Assembly: GCA_035652535.1 (NCBI GenBank)
Contig: DASRDP010000016.1
Span: 1-40,064 of the forward strand
Length of the DNA stretch: 40,064 nucleotides
Reading direction: 5' to 3'
Source: Chloroflexota bacterium
GTDB taxonomy: Bacteria > Chloroflexota > UBA6077 > SHYK01
Below the pieces are notes generated by a model, which worked only from the letters and a program-made list of their open reading frames with translations, searched no databases and had not been told where the DNA came from. The translations under genes were made by a program, and so were the position numbers. Each line of letters opens with the position of its first letter. The stretch's first letter is position 1. Shown one piece after another: positions 1 to 7,846 of the stretch.

Positions 1-529
1 CGATGAGCCGCTCTGCGAGGTCCTTGTTGGAGGTGACGCCGGAGACGAGCAGCTCGAGAACCTCGCGCTCCCTCTCGGTCAGCTCGTCGGAGGCGCGCTC
101 GTGCCTCGTCCCGCTGGGCCGCGCAAATTCCCCCAGCACCTTCCGCGCTAACGTCGGCGTGAGGGCCGGCTCGCCGCGCTGGACTCCCTCCAGCATGCGG
201 AACAGCTCGTCCGGCTTGAGGTCTTTGAGAAGGTAACCCTGGGCGCCCGACTTGATCGCCTCGAAGAGATCTGCTTCGTCCTCCGAAGCCGTCAGGACGA
301 CGACCTTCACGTCCGGAACATCGGAGACGATGAGGCGTGTGGCTGCCAGGCCGCCCATAACCGGCATCGAGAGATCCATGAGCACGACGTCAGGCTTGTG
401 CTCGGCGGCAAGGCCCACTGCTTCCCGACCGTTCTCGGCAAGCCCGACCACGTCAATGCCCCGGGCCTGCAACAGCCCGCGAAGGCCTTCTCGCAGCAGG
501 GCATGGTCATCGGCAATCACTACCCGCAC
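1..529 (-). CDS. NarL/LuxR-family response regulator (C-terminus cut by window edge)
   Basis: The visible 176 codons encode a receiver domain (about residues 1-120) followed by the start of a LuxR-type helix-turn-helix domain that runs off the left edge. Acidic-pocket residues D7 and D8, phospho-acceptor D52 in MDLSMP, T80 and K102 are all present, so phosphorylation by a histidine kinase is expected. The LTEREREVLELL motif marks the DNA-binding domain. I chose the GTG start at 529 because GGGGGAG lies just upstream and the receiver fold begins at once (VRVVIADDH). NarL-type regulators bind dyad sites, and this gene lies beside stress and hypoxia-type genes with repeated dyads in their promoters. 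It may therefore be the DosR-like master regulator of the island; that role is inference. Its kinase is not in the window. Confidence 0.93.
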   Translation of the reverse strand, partial: MRVVIADDHALLREGLRGLLQARGIDVVGLAENGREAVGLAAEHKPDVVLMDLSMPVMGGLAATRLIVSDVPDVKVVVLTASEDEADLFEAIKSGAQGYLLKDLKPDELFRMLEGVQRGEPALTPTLARKVLGEFARPSGTRHERASDELTEREREVLELLVSGVTSNKDLAERLI

Positions 530-588
530 GTTCTCCCCCTTCTGACGGCGCCTCGTCGTTGACCGTGTTTGCCCAAGGACCCACCAGG

Positions 589-594
589 ACTATA
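589..594 (-). promoter_or_regulatory. Candidate -10 box (TATAGT) for the response regulator
   Basis: On the minus strand TATAGT matches five of six bases of the sigma-70 -10 consensus. It would give a transcript start near 582 and a leader of about 50 bases. The dyad at 619-632 would then be centred near -43. No convincing -35 box is visible, which fits an activator-dependent promoter. The assignment is from sequence inspection only. Confidence 0.45.
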
Positions 595-618
595 TCGCTC
601 CTGCGCCAGGCATTCGAG

Positions 619-694
619 CCACCGTAGGGTGGTCGTCCACCACCTGCAGGGGTGGGACGAGAATCCCGACCGCATTGCTGAGGGTCGACCACCC
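619..694. promoter_or_regulatory. Cluster of three GGTGG-type dyad sites between the response regulator and a small gene
   Basis: Three related elements sit in the divergent promoter region: CCACC-GTAG-GGTGG (619-632), CACCT-GCAG-GGGTG (641-654) and GGGTCGACCACCC (682-694). The middle one fits the CACCC-N4-GGGTG dyad that recurs in other promoters of the island. The first is a shorter-spaced relative centred about 43 bases upstream of the predicted response-regulator start site. This suggests autoregulation of the regulator and co-regulation of the small gene at 760. Confidence 0.5.
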
Positions 695-759
695 CGGAAA
701 CCGAGGGCCGGCAGCGCCCGAACTTCGTAGGATCGGAGTGAGGCAGACCGGAGGCGGCC

Positions 760-1062
760 ATGGCGACAACCCGTCAACGGACTTTGGCTCTGTTCCCTGA
801 GGTCGCGTCGCCGATGGAGCAGCCGCATCGGCGGCGCCGGACGAGCGGCCGCGATCTCGTGCTGCACATCTATTGGTCGTCGAGTGTGGAAGCCCAGGCG
901 CTGGCTGGAGCGGCCCGGTCCGCGACCAGCGCGTCCGAACGTCGCGCCCTCGAAGCGCTCCACCAGCTCGAGCTGAGCCGGCGGGACCTCGCGCGCAGTT
1001 TGCTCGAGGAGGTGTGGGGCGTGCGGATCGCGCCGGAGCCGGCGCAGCGACACTCTGCCTAG
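760..1062 (+). CDS. Small helical hypothetical protein (100 aa)
   Basis: I do not recognise the family. The protein has a basic, proline- and arginine-rich N-terminus (residues 1-30). The rest looks alpha-helical and is rich in alanine, leucine, glutamate and arginine (residues 31-95). There is no signal peptide, membrane segment or cysteine. The ATG start is supported by GGAGG seven bases upstream (GGAGGCGGCC). It is transcribed divergently from the response regulator and shares its dyad-rich promoter region, so membership of the same stress regulon is likely but unproven. A strong hairpin follows its stop codon. Confidence 0.7.
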   Translation: MATTRQRTLALFPEVASPMEQPHRRRRTSGRDLVLHIYWSSSVEAQALAGAARSATSASERRALEALHQLELSRRDLARSLLEEVWGVRIAPEPAQRHSA

Positions 1063-1098
1063 GAGGGGGCCGGCCCCGAAGCCGCCGGCTCGTACAAC

Positions 1099-1136
1099 CC
1101 GGTGGGGCGGGGTCCGCGCGTTCCCCGCCCCACCGG
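1099..1136. terminator. Strong hairpin between convergent genes
   Basis: A perfect 14-bp inverted repeat (1099-1112 with 1123-1136) with a 10-base loop separates the plus-strand small gene from the minus-strand Rieske gene. There is no clear T-run on either side. It probably acts as a bidirectional terminator or mRNA-end stabiliser. Confidence 0.7.
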
Positions 1137-1150
1137 TCGCTCTTCCGAGC

Positions 1151-2326
1151 CTAGCGAACCTTGACGAGCTGGAGCTGGGACGAGCCGGTGAGCTTGAGCT
1201 CCTCGATCGTCTGGGCAAGCTTGGTGTCGATCATCTCATGATCCGGATCGCGGATGACGCCCTTTGGGTCGAGACCCTGCTGTACGCGCATGATCTCCCG
1301 CTTCAACATGTCGCGGAACATTACGATCCCCTTGTCGGCGGTGGCGAGCCGCTCCGTCGAGCGATCCGTGAGCGGACCCTGGGTCTCCCAGGCCATGTGG
1401 TCCTGAGCCTGAACCTCGTCCATGCGGAATCGTGCGAAGGGGTGCATGGCGTTTTGAGGAGTCTTATAGGATGGCACCTCCTCAACCGGCGGGGTGCCCT
1501 CGTCTTCGATGATGCTACCGTCCTCCGTGGGATCGAATCGCACGAAGAATATCTTGGTGTGCGTATCGTCGATGGGAACGCGAATCTGCGTCGCGTTCCC
1601 CTGACGCAGGATGTTGGGGAAGATCAAGGGGTGCTCGTCGACGAGTCCGTTCTGGTACGTCCGCTTCTTCATGATGCCGAATGGCGTCTCGTAGAACTCG
1701 AAGTTGCGAACGTCGTCCGTCAGGCCGCGCGTCGTATTCTCGATCTTCCGTCCGCCGCTAATCAGCGCCTGGTGGAGGATTTGGAGATGCGATGGATCGA
1801 CCGAGTTCTCCATGGGCTGGAGCCAGTTGCAGTCGAGCTGCGGCTGGAGGTAGAGACGGCGGCGTCCGTCCTTGCGCACCCACACATCGTAGCGCGGGAT
1901 GACTGGCGCGGGCAGGGGCCCCAGGTAGGCCCAGTACATGCCAATAAAGGACTGCACGGGGTACGCTGTGTGTTTGACGGTCAGCCTGAACAGGCTCTCG
2001 CTGGGCTCAGCCGGCGTCTCGAGGCAGTTGCCTTTCGTGTCGAATAGCCATCCATGGTACGCGCATGCGATGCCCCGCTCTTCCACCCGCCCGTACAGCA
2101 GCGAGGCGCCACGATGGGGGCATTGATCGCCCAACAGTCCCACGTTTCCGCTCTTGTCGCGGAATAGGACCAGGTTTTCCCCGAGAATTCTGACGAATAC
2201 CGTTGGATGATCGTCGGTCAGCTCGTGAAGGTAGGCGACCGGATGCCAGTATCGGCGCAGCAGCTCGCCCGCCGGCTGGGCTGGGCCCACGCGCGTGAGT
2301 AGCTCATTTTCCTCGTGTGTCAACAT
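1151..2326 (-). CDS. Rieske [2Fe-2S] aromatic-ring-hydroxylating-type oxygenase subunit
   Basis: This is a 391-residue oxygenase component of the phenylpropionate/vanillate type. A Rieske centre is visible at C69-x-H71 and C88-x2-H91 (CPHRG and CAYHGW). A downstream ENSVDPSHLQILH segment carries the two histidines expected to bind the mononuclear catalytic iron. Such enzymes insert O2 into, or demethylate, aromatic or other ring substrates using electrons from a ferredoxin or reductase. I chose the ATG at 2326 (MLTHEEN) because GGAGGGG precedes it and homologues begin this way; the open frame extends much further upstream without coding character. It is divergent from the ferredoxin at 2591, a possible but unproven electron donor. 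The substrate is unknown. Confidence 0.9.
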   Translation of the reverse strand: MLTHEENELLTRVGPAQPAGELLRRYWHPVAYLHELTDDHPTVFVRILGENLVLFRDKSGNVGLLGDQCPHRGASLLYGRVEERGIACAYHGWLFDTKGNCLETPAEPSESLFRLTVKHTAYPVQSFIGMYWAYLGPLPAPVIPRYDVWVRKDGRRRLYLQPQLDCNWLQPMENSVDPSHLQILHQALISGGRKIENTTRGLTDDVRNFEFYETPFGIMKKRTYQNGLVDEHPLIFPNILRQGNATQIRVPIDDTHTKIFFVRFDPTEDGSIIEDEGTPPVEEVPSYKTPQNAMHPFARFRMDEVQAQDHMAWETQGPLTDRSTERLATADKGIVMFRDMLKREIMRVQQGLDPKGVIRDPDHEMIDTKLAQTIEELKLTGSSQLQLVKVR

Positions 2327-2435
2327 CCGGACCCCTCCAGGTAGGCTGCGCGGCCGCGACCCTGAGATGTCGACCGCTGCTGCGGATACGGTACCGTCGC
2401 CGAAGCCCGCCAGCCCGCGTTCCGCGGGTAGTCTC

Positions 2436-2455
2436 CCCCACCCCATCGGGTGGGG
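2436..2455. promoter_or_regulatory. 20-bp perfect dyad (CCCCACCC-CATC-GGGTGGGG)
   Basis: Two 8-base arms with a 4-base spacer form a perfect palindrome midway between the Rieske gene start (2326) and the ferredoxin start (2591). Its core, 2439-2452, fits CACCC-N4-GGGTG exactly. This is the cleanest example of the recurring dyad and could control both divergent genes. Confidence 0.55.
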
Positions 2456-2590
2456 CGATCTTCTCACCTTCCTGGGTGGCGCGATTCGGCGCGCGCTCGA
2501 TTGCCGCATGGGCGTCAGGGTAGATTTACACTGCAAGAACTTTGCGGAGAGCCCGAACTCCGGGTCGATTGAGAGGAAGGGGAGCGCGCC

Positions 2591-2851
2591 GTGACCTACG
2601 TGATTTGTGAGCCGTGTATCGACGTGAAGGACCAGTCTTGTGTGGAGGCCTGCCCGGTCGACTGCATCCATCCGCATCAGTCGGATCCGGATTTCGCGGA
2701 GCATCGCCAGCTCTACATCGATCCGGACGTCTGCATCGAATGCGGCGCCTGCGAGCCCGTTTGCCCGGTCAGCGCCATCCGCCAGGATAGCGACGTCCCA
2801 GAGGAGTGGAGACAGTACATTCAGATCAACGCCGACTACTACAAGAAGTAA
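2591..2851 (+). CDS. fdxA: 7Fe-type ferredoxin (FdxA-like)
   Basis: This 86-residue soluble electron carrier has C9-x7-C17-x3-C21-x3-C25-type spacing in its first half. Its second half has a classic C-x2-C-x2-C-x3-CP motif (CIECGACEPVCP). Together these fit one [3Fe-4S] and one [4Fe-4S] cluster, as in 7Fe ferredoxins such as mycobacterial FdxA. The GTG start at 2591 follows a purine-rich GGAAGGGGAG. FdxA belongs to the DosR hypoxia regulon of mycobacteria, and here the gene lies beside an Hsp20 and a conserved dyad. It could accept electrons from the 2-oxoacid oxidoreductase encoded at 5679-8757 or feed the adjacent Rieske oxygenase; both are inferences. Confidence 0.92.
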   Translation: MTYVICEPCIDVKDQSCVEACPVDCIHPHQSDPDFAEHRQLYIDPDVCIECGACEPVCPVSAIRQDSDVPEEWRQYIQINADYYKK

Positions 2852-2882
2852 TGCGGCATTCGCTCGCGGCGCCGTGATGAAA

Positions 2883-2937
2883 GGGCCGCGGCGATGAGAA
2901 CGTGGGCCCGCCCCGTCCGTTCCCACCGCCGCGGCCC
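2883..2937. terminator. GC-rich hairpin between convergent ferredoxin and Hsp20 genes
   Basis: GGGCCGCGGCG at 2883-2893 pairs perfectly with CGCCGCGGCCC at 2927-2937 across a 33-base loop. It lies between two convergent stop codons. No T-run is present, so termination rather than RNA stabilisation is only a moderate-confidence call. Confidence 0.45.
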
Positions 2938-3008
2938 CACCGTCCCCCGGCGGGTGACCCTGTCACAGCCCGGGGACGCGTGCTGTTGCGGCATTCCACC
3001 CCGCGCGT

Positions 3009-3524
3009 CTAGCTGATGGCGATGCGCTTCGCCTTCTCCTCTGACGCGGCGGGCTTGGGAACGTGGACTTCGAGGACACCCTCGTTAAACGTCGCCTTAA
3101 TCTGCTCCTCGTGAACGCCCTCGGGCAGCGGCAGCCGCCGATAGAATGAGCCGAAGGAGCGTTCCATTCGATAGTAGTCCTTCTCCTTGACCTCGGTCTC
3201 GGCGTGGCGCTCGCCCTCGATAACCAGGTCGCCCGCGTCGATCGTGAGCCTCACGTCTTCTTTTTTCACACCGGGGATCTCCGCCTTGATAATGACCTCC
3301 CCGTTTTTTTCATACATGTCGACCGTGGGCGCCCATGCCGTCGTGAGGCCGGTCAGTCGGCTGAACGGCCGCATGAACGGGCGCGGCATGAAGGGCCATG
3401 CCTGACCCCACAGCCGCGTGAGGTCGTCATGGAGGCTATCGAACAGCGCCATGCGATCGCTCACGCGTCGTTCTGTCCCCCGCGTAATGGGAACGGGCTC
3501 CTTTTCCTTTGCCGGTTGTGCCAT
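3009..3524 (-). CDS. Hsp20 / alpha-crystallin small heat-shock protein
   Basis: The 171-residue protein has a variable N-terminus (about 1-65) and an alpha-crystallin domain (about 66-160), including IPGVKKEDVRLTI, the FGSFYRRLPLP strand region and NEGVLEVHVPK. Small heat-shock proteins form large oligomers that hold unfolding proteins without using ATP. The ATG at 3524 is preceded by an excellent AAGGAGG, so upstream extension is not needed. HspX, a member of this family, is a hallmark of the mycobacterial dormancy regulon. Here the gene shares a divergent promoter region with the BON-domain gene, with a dyad at 3629-3642. Confidence 0.95.
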   Translation of the reverse strand: MAQPAKEKEPVPITRGTERRVSDRMALFDSLHDDLTRLWGQAWPFMPRPFMRPFSRLTGLTTAWAPTVDMYEKNGEVIIKAEIPGVKKEDVRLTIDAGDLVIEGERHAETEVKEKDYYRMERSFGSFYRRLPLPEGVHEEQIKATFNEGVLEVHVPKPAASEEKAKRIAIS

Positions 3525-3628
3525 GGGGTGAACCTCCTTCGTCGCGTTGTGGGCATTCCGCGGGCCCATTTGAGCGTATCGAGGACGGATTCCCTGGCGC
3601 ATCGCCCAGCGAGATAGTTCTTGGCGAC

Positions 3629-3642
3629 AACCCAACGGGGTG
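3629..3642. promoter_or_regulatory. Dyad site AACCC-AACG-GGGTG
   Basis: This element matches the recurring CACCC-N4-GGGTG pattern with one change in the left arm. Flanking bases extend the resemblance to other sites (GGGGTGGGT is shared with 23675-23683). It lies 111 bases upstream of the Hsp20 start and about 160 bases upstream of the BON gene, so it could serve both. Confidence 0.45.
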
Positions 3643-3796
3643 GGTCCGGACGACCGTCGCGCCGCCACGAGAGCGCCGCATGGGAAACCACGGATTGAGG
3701 TAGTCGACGCCCACCTTTTTGCTCGGGGCCTTTGATCGCACCGGCGCCGAATACTTCTGTCAGTCGCCTTCGAACACCGGGCAAAGGGAGTCGATC

Positions 3797-4468
3797 ATGA
3801 CCGTGACCGAAGCACGTTCAGACGTCCAGATTCAGCACGACGTTCTCAAGGAGCTGCGCTGGGACTCGCGGGTTGACGAGACGGATGTCGGCGTAGAGGT
3901 CGACGACGCAATCGTCACGCTCACCGGAACCGTCCGCACCTACGCGGCGAGATTGGCGGCCCAGGAAGCCGCCCACCGCGTGAAGGGTGTCCTCGACGTG
4001 GTGAACGACATCGAGGTGAAGCCGATCGGGAGCCGCACGGACACCGACATCGCGGCGGACGTTCGCCTCGCTCTGGAACGTGACGTCTTCGTTCCTTCCG
4101 AGCGGATCCGCACGACCGTTTCGCACGGGCTGGTCACGCTGGAAGGCGAGGTCGACATGTACCGCGAGCTCGCGGACGCCGAGGCCGCCATCCGCAACAT
4201 CGACGGCGTCATCGGGATCCTGAACAAGCTGACCATCCGCAAGCGCGCGGTCTCACCAGGTGAGATCCGGCAGGCGATCGAAAGCGCGCTCGAGCGGCAG
4301 GCGGAGCGAGAAGCCGAACGGATCGAGGTCATTGTCCACGACGGGGACGTGACCCTCGAAGGGCAGGTCCGGTCGTGGCGTGAAAAACGGGCGATCCTCG
4401 GCACCGTGGGGCACGCGCCGGGCGTGCGCTCGGTGATCGATCATCTCGAAATCGCGCCGTACGTCTAA
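3797..4468 (+). CDS. Triple BON-domain protein
   Basis: The 223-residue protein consists of three BON domains at roughly residues 10-75, 85-150 and 155-222. Each carries the repeated GxVxxxxxxxxAExAxxxVxGVxxVxN-like pattern (for example VTLTGTVRTYAAR, VTLEGEVDMYREL and VTLEGQVRSWREK). BON domains are thought to bind membranes or phospholipid and occur in osmotic-stress proteins such as OsmY. No signal peptide is seen, so a cytoplasmic role is likely. The ATG at 3797 has GGGAG six bases upstream. It is the first gene of a long same-strand run leading into the fermentation genes, with 96 bases to the next gene. Confidence 0.88.
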   Translation: MTVTEARSDVQIQHDVLKELRWDSRVDETDVGVEVDDAIVTLTGTVRTYAARLAAQEAAHRVKGVLDVVNDIEVKPIGSRTDTDIAADVRLALERDVFVPSERIRTTVSHGLVTLEGEVDMYRELADAEAAIRNIDGVIGILNKLTIRKRAVSPGEIRQAIESALERQAEREAERIEVIVHDGDVTLEGQVRSWREKRAILGTVGHAPGVRSVIDHLEIAPYV

Positions 4469-4564
4469 GACGAGGGGCGCACACCGGCGCACGCGAGTAG
4501 CCATGAATGAGCGGAGCGGCCGCCGGTTTCCCGCAAGCACGGGCCGCGGGTTGGAGGTTGGAGG

Positions 4565-5677
4565 ATGACCGAGGCGTTCGACCTTGCCGATGAGCTGGGA
4601 CCGGCCAAGATCGTTCACGTCCACAACCCCATGCTCGGGCTCAAAGGCATCCTCGTTGTCGATAACGTCGCCGCCGGTCCCTCGATCGGCGGGCTGAGAA
4701 TGGCTCCCGACGTCTCCCTCGGGGAATGCGTGCGCCTCGCCCGCGCGATGACGCTGAAGAATTCCGCCGCTGGGTTGCCACACGGGGGCGGTAAGTCCGT
4801 CCTGGTCGGAGACCCGCGAATGCCGGTCGAGGCCAAAGAACGGCTCATCCGCGGGTTCGCCCATGCGCTGCGGCACGAGGCCGACTACATCTTTGGCCCC
4901 GACATGGGCACCGACGAGAGCTGCATGGCGTGGGTGAAGGATGAGATCGGCAGATCCGTGGGTTTGCCGCGCGAGCTGGGCGGCATTCCCCTCGACGAGA
5001 TCGGCGCCACCGGGTGGGGGCTGCGCCACGCGACCATGGTGGCGATGGAGGCCGCGGAGCTGAGCATCCGCAATGCGCGGGTGGCGGTGCAGGGGTTCGG
5101 AGCGGTGGGAAAGCACGCCGCGCGATTCCTCGGGGACGAGGGCGCAATTCTGGTCGCCGCGGCCGATTCGCTCAGCGCCATTTCTGACGCCGAAGGGCTG
5201 GACGTGATGGACCTCATCGCGTTCAAGGAATCGGGCGCGGCGATCGGCGACTATCCGCGCGGCAAGAGGATCGAGCGCGACGAGATCATCGACGTCGAGT
5301 GCGACGTCTGGATTCCGGCCGCCCGGCCTGACGTAGTGACCGAAGCAAACGTCGATCGTCTGCGTGCTCGAGTCGTCGTTGAGGGCGCCAACATCCCCCT
5401 GACCACCGGCGCCGAGCGCGCGCTCCACAGTCATGGCGTGCTCGTGGTCCCCGACTTCATCGCAAACGCGGGCGGCGTCATCTGCGCGGCGATGGAATAC
5501 CAGGGGGCGTCGCAGAGCGCGGCGCTCGCGGCAATCGCGGAGAAGGTCACGGCCAACACGGCCGAAGTCCTCCGCCGATCTCGCGATAGCGGCGTCATGC
5601 CGCGCGAGGCTGCAAATCAGCTCGCAATCGACCGCGTGAAGCGCGCGATGCGCCTGCGCCGATGGGGAATCTGCTGA
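4565..5677 (+). CDS. Glu/Leu/Phe/Val dehydrogenase family (NAD(P)-dependent amino-acid dehydrogenase)
   Basis: The 370-residue enzyme has the dimerisation/catalytic domain with the lysine-bearing KNSAAGLPHGGGKSV and FGPDMGTDE motifs, then a Rossmann nucleotide-binding domain starting at VAVQGFGAVGKHAA. The family reversibly deaminates an amino acid to a 2-oxoacid with production of NAD(P)H. The length is nearer to leucine/valine dehydrogenases than to the longer glutamate dehydrogenases, so the substrate is open. GGAGG precedes the ATG closely. The stop is one base from the next gene, which handles 2-oxoacids, so it probably supplies that enzyme with substrate during amino-acid fermentation. 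Confidence 0.9.
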   Translation: MTEAFDLADELGPAKIVHVHNPMLGLKGILVVDNVAAGPSIGGLRMAPDVSLGECVRLARAMTLKNSAAGLPHGGGKSVLVGDPRMPVEAKERLIRGFAHALRHEADYIFGPDMGTDESCMAWVKDEIGRSVGLPRELGGIPLDEIGATGWGLRHATMVAMEAAELSIRNARVAVQGFGAVGKHAARFLGDEGAILVAAADSLSAISDAEGLDVMDLIAFKESGAAIGDYPRGKRIERDEIIDVECDVWIPAARPDVVTEANVDRLRARVVVEGANIPLTTGAERALHSHGVLVVPDFIANAGGVICAAMEYQGASQSAALAAIAEKVTANTAEVLRRSRDSGVMPREAANQLAIDRVKRAMRLRRWGIC

Positions 5678-5678
5678 G

Positions 5679-6602
5679 ATGTACCGAATACGGTTCCACG
5701 GGCGAGGCGGCCAGGGCATTAAAACGGCGAGTCGCGTGCTCGGCTCCGCCCTCTTCCGCGAAGGGTTCGCGGTCCAGGACGCGCCGGTCTACGGGGCGGA
5801 ACGGCGCGGGGCCCCGATGGTCGGCTACGTGCGAGCGGCGCGGTCGCCAATCCGAGAGCGCGGGGTCATCACCAAGCCGGACCTCGTCATCGTCGCCGAC
5901 GATAGCCTGGTCTCGATTCCGGCCGCCAACGTTCTTCTCGGCGTGTCGGCGCGCACGGTCCTCCTGATGGCCACTCCCCTGCCGGCCGAGGAGTGGCGCG
6001 AACGCCTGAAGTTCGACGGTTCCATCATTCCACTCCCGCCGGGCGATGGAGCATCGGGAGAAGGGCTGAACGGCTCGGTGACCTCCCGCTGCGCGGGAGC
6101 CGCGGCGCGGCTCCTCGGGTGCATCTCCCGCGATTCGCTGACCAAAGCTTTGCGGGATGAGCTGGGGGCCCTGACGCCCCCCGCGCGCGACGCGGCCGTC
6201 CAGCACGTGTTGGGCGCGTACGATGCCGTCGGAGCCTCCGCGGGCATCGTATCCGAGGGGGAGGCGATCAGCGCGCGATCGTACGCACCGCCGGGCTGGA
6301 TCGATCTGTCGGCCGAGATCGCGCGGATCTCGGCGCCAGACATTCGCGTTCCGGCCACCAGCGTGGAGTCCCGAACCGGCGCGTGGCGCACGGTGCGGCC
6401 CGTCATCGACCGAGAACGCTGCAATCGGTGCACGTGGATCTGCTCGACCCTGTGTCCCGACAGCGCGATCCGTGTAACGCCGGGCGGCGAGCCGGAGATC
6501 GACTACGACCACTGCAAGGGTTGCCTCGTATGCGTGGCCGTGTGTCCACCCCACGCCATCGACGTGGTGGCGGAGGTCACCCAGGGGGAAATTCAACGAT
6601 GA
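5679..6602 (+). CDS. 2-oxoacid:ferredoxin oxidoreductase, fused gamma-delta subunit
   Basis: Residues 1-190 form the gamma domain (GRGGQGIKTAS near the N-terminus). The C-terminal 65 residues are a two-cluster ferredoxin (delta) domain. The second cluster motif is canonical (CKGCLVCVAVCP). The first is C-x2-C-x3-C-x3-CP (CNRCTWICSTLCP), one residue longer than the usual C-x2-C-x2-C. The complex converts a 2-oxoacid plus CoA to acyl-CoA, CO2 and reduced ferredoxin. The gene starts one base after the dehydrogenase and overlaps the alpha gene (ATGA), so these are translated as a unit. Pyruvate versus branched-chain specificity cannot be set by eye. Confidence 0.9.
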   Translation: MYRIRFHGRGGQGIKTASRVLGSALFREGFAVQDAPVYGAERRGAPMVGYVRAARSPIRERGVITKPDLVIVADDSLVSIPAANVLLGVSARTVLLMATPLPAEEWRERLKFDGSIIPLPPGDGASGEGLNGSVTSRCAGAAARLLGCISRDSLTKALRDELGALTPPARDAAVQHVLGAYDAVGASAGIVSEGEAISARSYAPPGWIDLSAEIARISAPDIRVPATSVESRTGAWRTVRPVIDRERCNRCTWICSTLCPDSAIRVTPGGEPEIDYDHCKGCLVCVAVCPPHAIDVVAEVTQGEIQR

Positions 6603-7846
6603 CCGACGCGCTCATCACGGGAAACGCGGCCGCGGCCTGGGGCGCGCGTCTCGCCACTGTGGACTACGTTCCCGCTTTCCCGATCACGCCGCAGACGGAG
6701 ATCATCGAGACTCTCGCGGACTGGTGCGTAAGCGGCGCCATGGCGGGCCGGGTCGTGATGCTCGAGTCCGAGCATTCGATGCTCACCGCCGCCGCGGCCG
6801 CCGCCGCTACCGGGGTGCGCGTATTCACCGCGACCTCAAGCCAGGGGCTTCTCTACGCGATGGAGATGCTTTACGCAGTTCCGGGCTGGCGCGTTCCCCT
6901 CGTCCTGGTGAACGTGTCGCGTGGCCTTGCTACGCCCATCACCCTCGAGTCCGATCACGACGACGTGCTCGCCGCTCGCGACACCGGCTGCGTGCATCTC
7001 GTCTGCGCCACGGTTCAGGAGATCGTCGACTCGGTTCTCATGGCCCACCGGATTTCGGAGGATCCTCGGGTTCGGCTGCCCGTCGTCGTCAATCTGGACG
7101 GGTTCATTCTCTCCTTTACGCGAGAGCCGGTGGAGATTCCCGCGCCGGAGCAAGCGCGACAGTTCCTCCCGCCCATGGAGCCGGGCGACGTGTCCTTCCG
7201 GGCGAGCCGTCCGATCAGCCAGGCGGTGGCCGTGCTCGGCGGCGGACCGTATTCGTACTTCCGCTATGAGACGCATCGTGCAAACCTGGCCGCGCTCGAC
7301 GCGTATGAGGAGATTGCGAGCGAGTTCGCGATGACCTTTGGGCGGCGGTACGGCGCCATCGAGACGTATCGGACGGACGATGCTGACCTCGTGTTCTTCA
7401 TGATGGGGGCCCTGTCGACGAAGGCGATGGATGCCGTGGATCGCCTGCGCGAGGCGGGCCAGCCGGTCGGGCTGGTCCGCCTTCGCCTGTTGCGGCCTTA
7501 TCCCGTCGATGCGATCCGCGCTGCACTGCTGGGTAGGCGGGCGGTCGCGGTGATCGACCAGGACATTTCGATGGGGATGGGCGGCGTTCTATACGGGGAG
7601 TTGGCCGCTGCGCTGTACGGAGCGTCCGGTGGCCAACCGCTCCTGCTGAGTTTTATCGGAGGCCTCGGCGGGAGGGACATCAGCGCCGAGGACTTCTATG
7701 AGATCGCGGGCGAGATGCGGCGCGCCGTCGTGGCGGGAGCCGCACCGGCGCCGCGGCTTCTCTTCTCCGAGGCGGAGCTGCGCCACGTGAGGCAGCTCCA
7801 GAGCATCGCGACGGTTGAGCGCGCCGAGATTGGAGGGCCGCAGTGA
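6599..7846 (+). CDS. porA: 2-oxoacid:ferredoxin oxidoreductase, alpha subunit
   Basis: The 415-residue protein begins with the typical alpha-subunit N-terminus (ITGNAAAAWGARL, then AFPITPQTEI), the pyrimidine-binding part of the thiamine-diphosphate site. It continues through the C-terminal transketolase-like domain (LVRLRLLRPYPVDAIR). It starts at the ATG inside an ATGA overlap with the gamma-delta gene and ends in a GTGA overlap with the beta gene. That gives a gamma-delta/alpha/beta order, common in pyruvate and valine ferredoxin oxidoreductases. A longer upstream frame exists but would overlap the ferredoxin domain and is rejected. Confidence 0.92.
   Translation: MTDALITGNAAAAWGARLATVDYVPAFPITPQTEIIETLADWCVSGAMAGRVVMLESEHSMLTAAAAAAATGVRVFTATSSQGLLYAMEMLYAVPGWRVPLVLVNVSRGLATPITLESDHDDVLAARDTGCVHLVCATVQEIVDSVLMAHRISEDPRVRLPVVVNLDGFILSFTREPVEIPAPEQARQFLPPMEPGDVSFRASRPISQAVAVLGGGPYSYFRYETHRANLAALDAYEEIASEFAMTFGRRYGAIETYRTDDADLVFFMMGALSTKAMDAVDRLREAGQPVGLVRLRLLRPYPVDAIRAALLGRRAVAVIDQDISMGMGGVLYGELAAALYGASGGQPLLLSFIGGLGGRDISAEDFYEIAGEMRRAVVAGAAPAPRLLFSEAELRHVRQLQSIATVERAEIGGPQ

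Noticed and set aside
1099-1136. GGTGG-containing inverted repeat as another regulator site
   Set aside because: Its long perfect stem and position between two convergent stop codons fit a terminator, not an operator.
2327-2926. Upstream extension of the first Rieske gene to 2926
   Set aside because: It would cover the ferredoxin gene and the perfect dyad; the ATG at 2326 has a good ribosome site and the family N-terminus.
4253-5719. A 488-codon minus-strand open frame opposite the amino-acid dehydrogenase
   Set aside because: It mirrors the coding strand of a clear enzyme, has no domain and no good start site.
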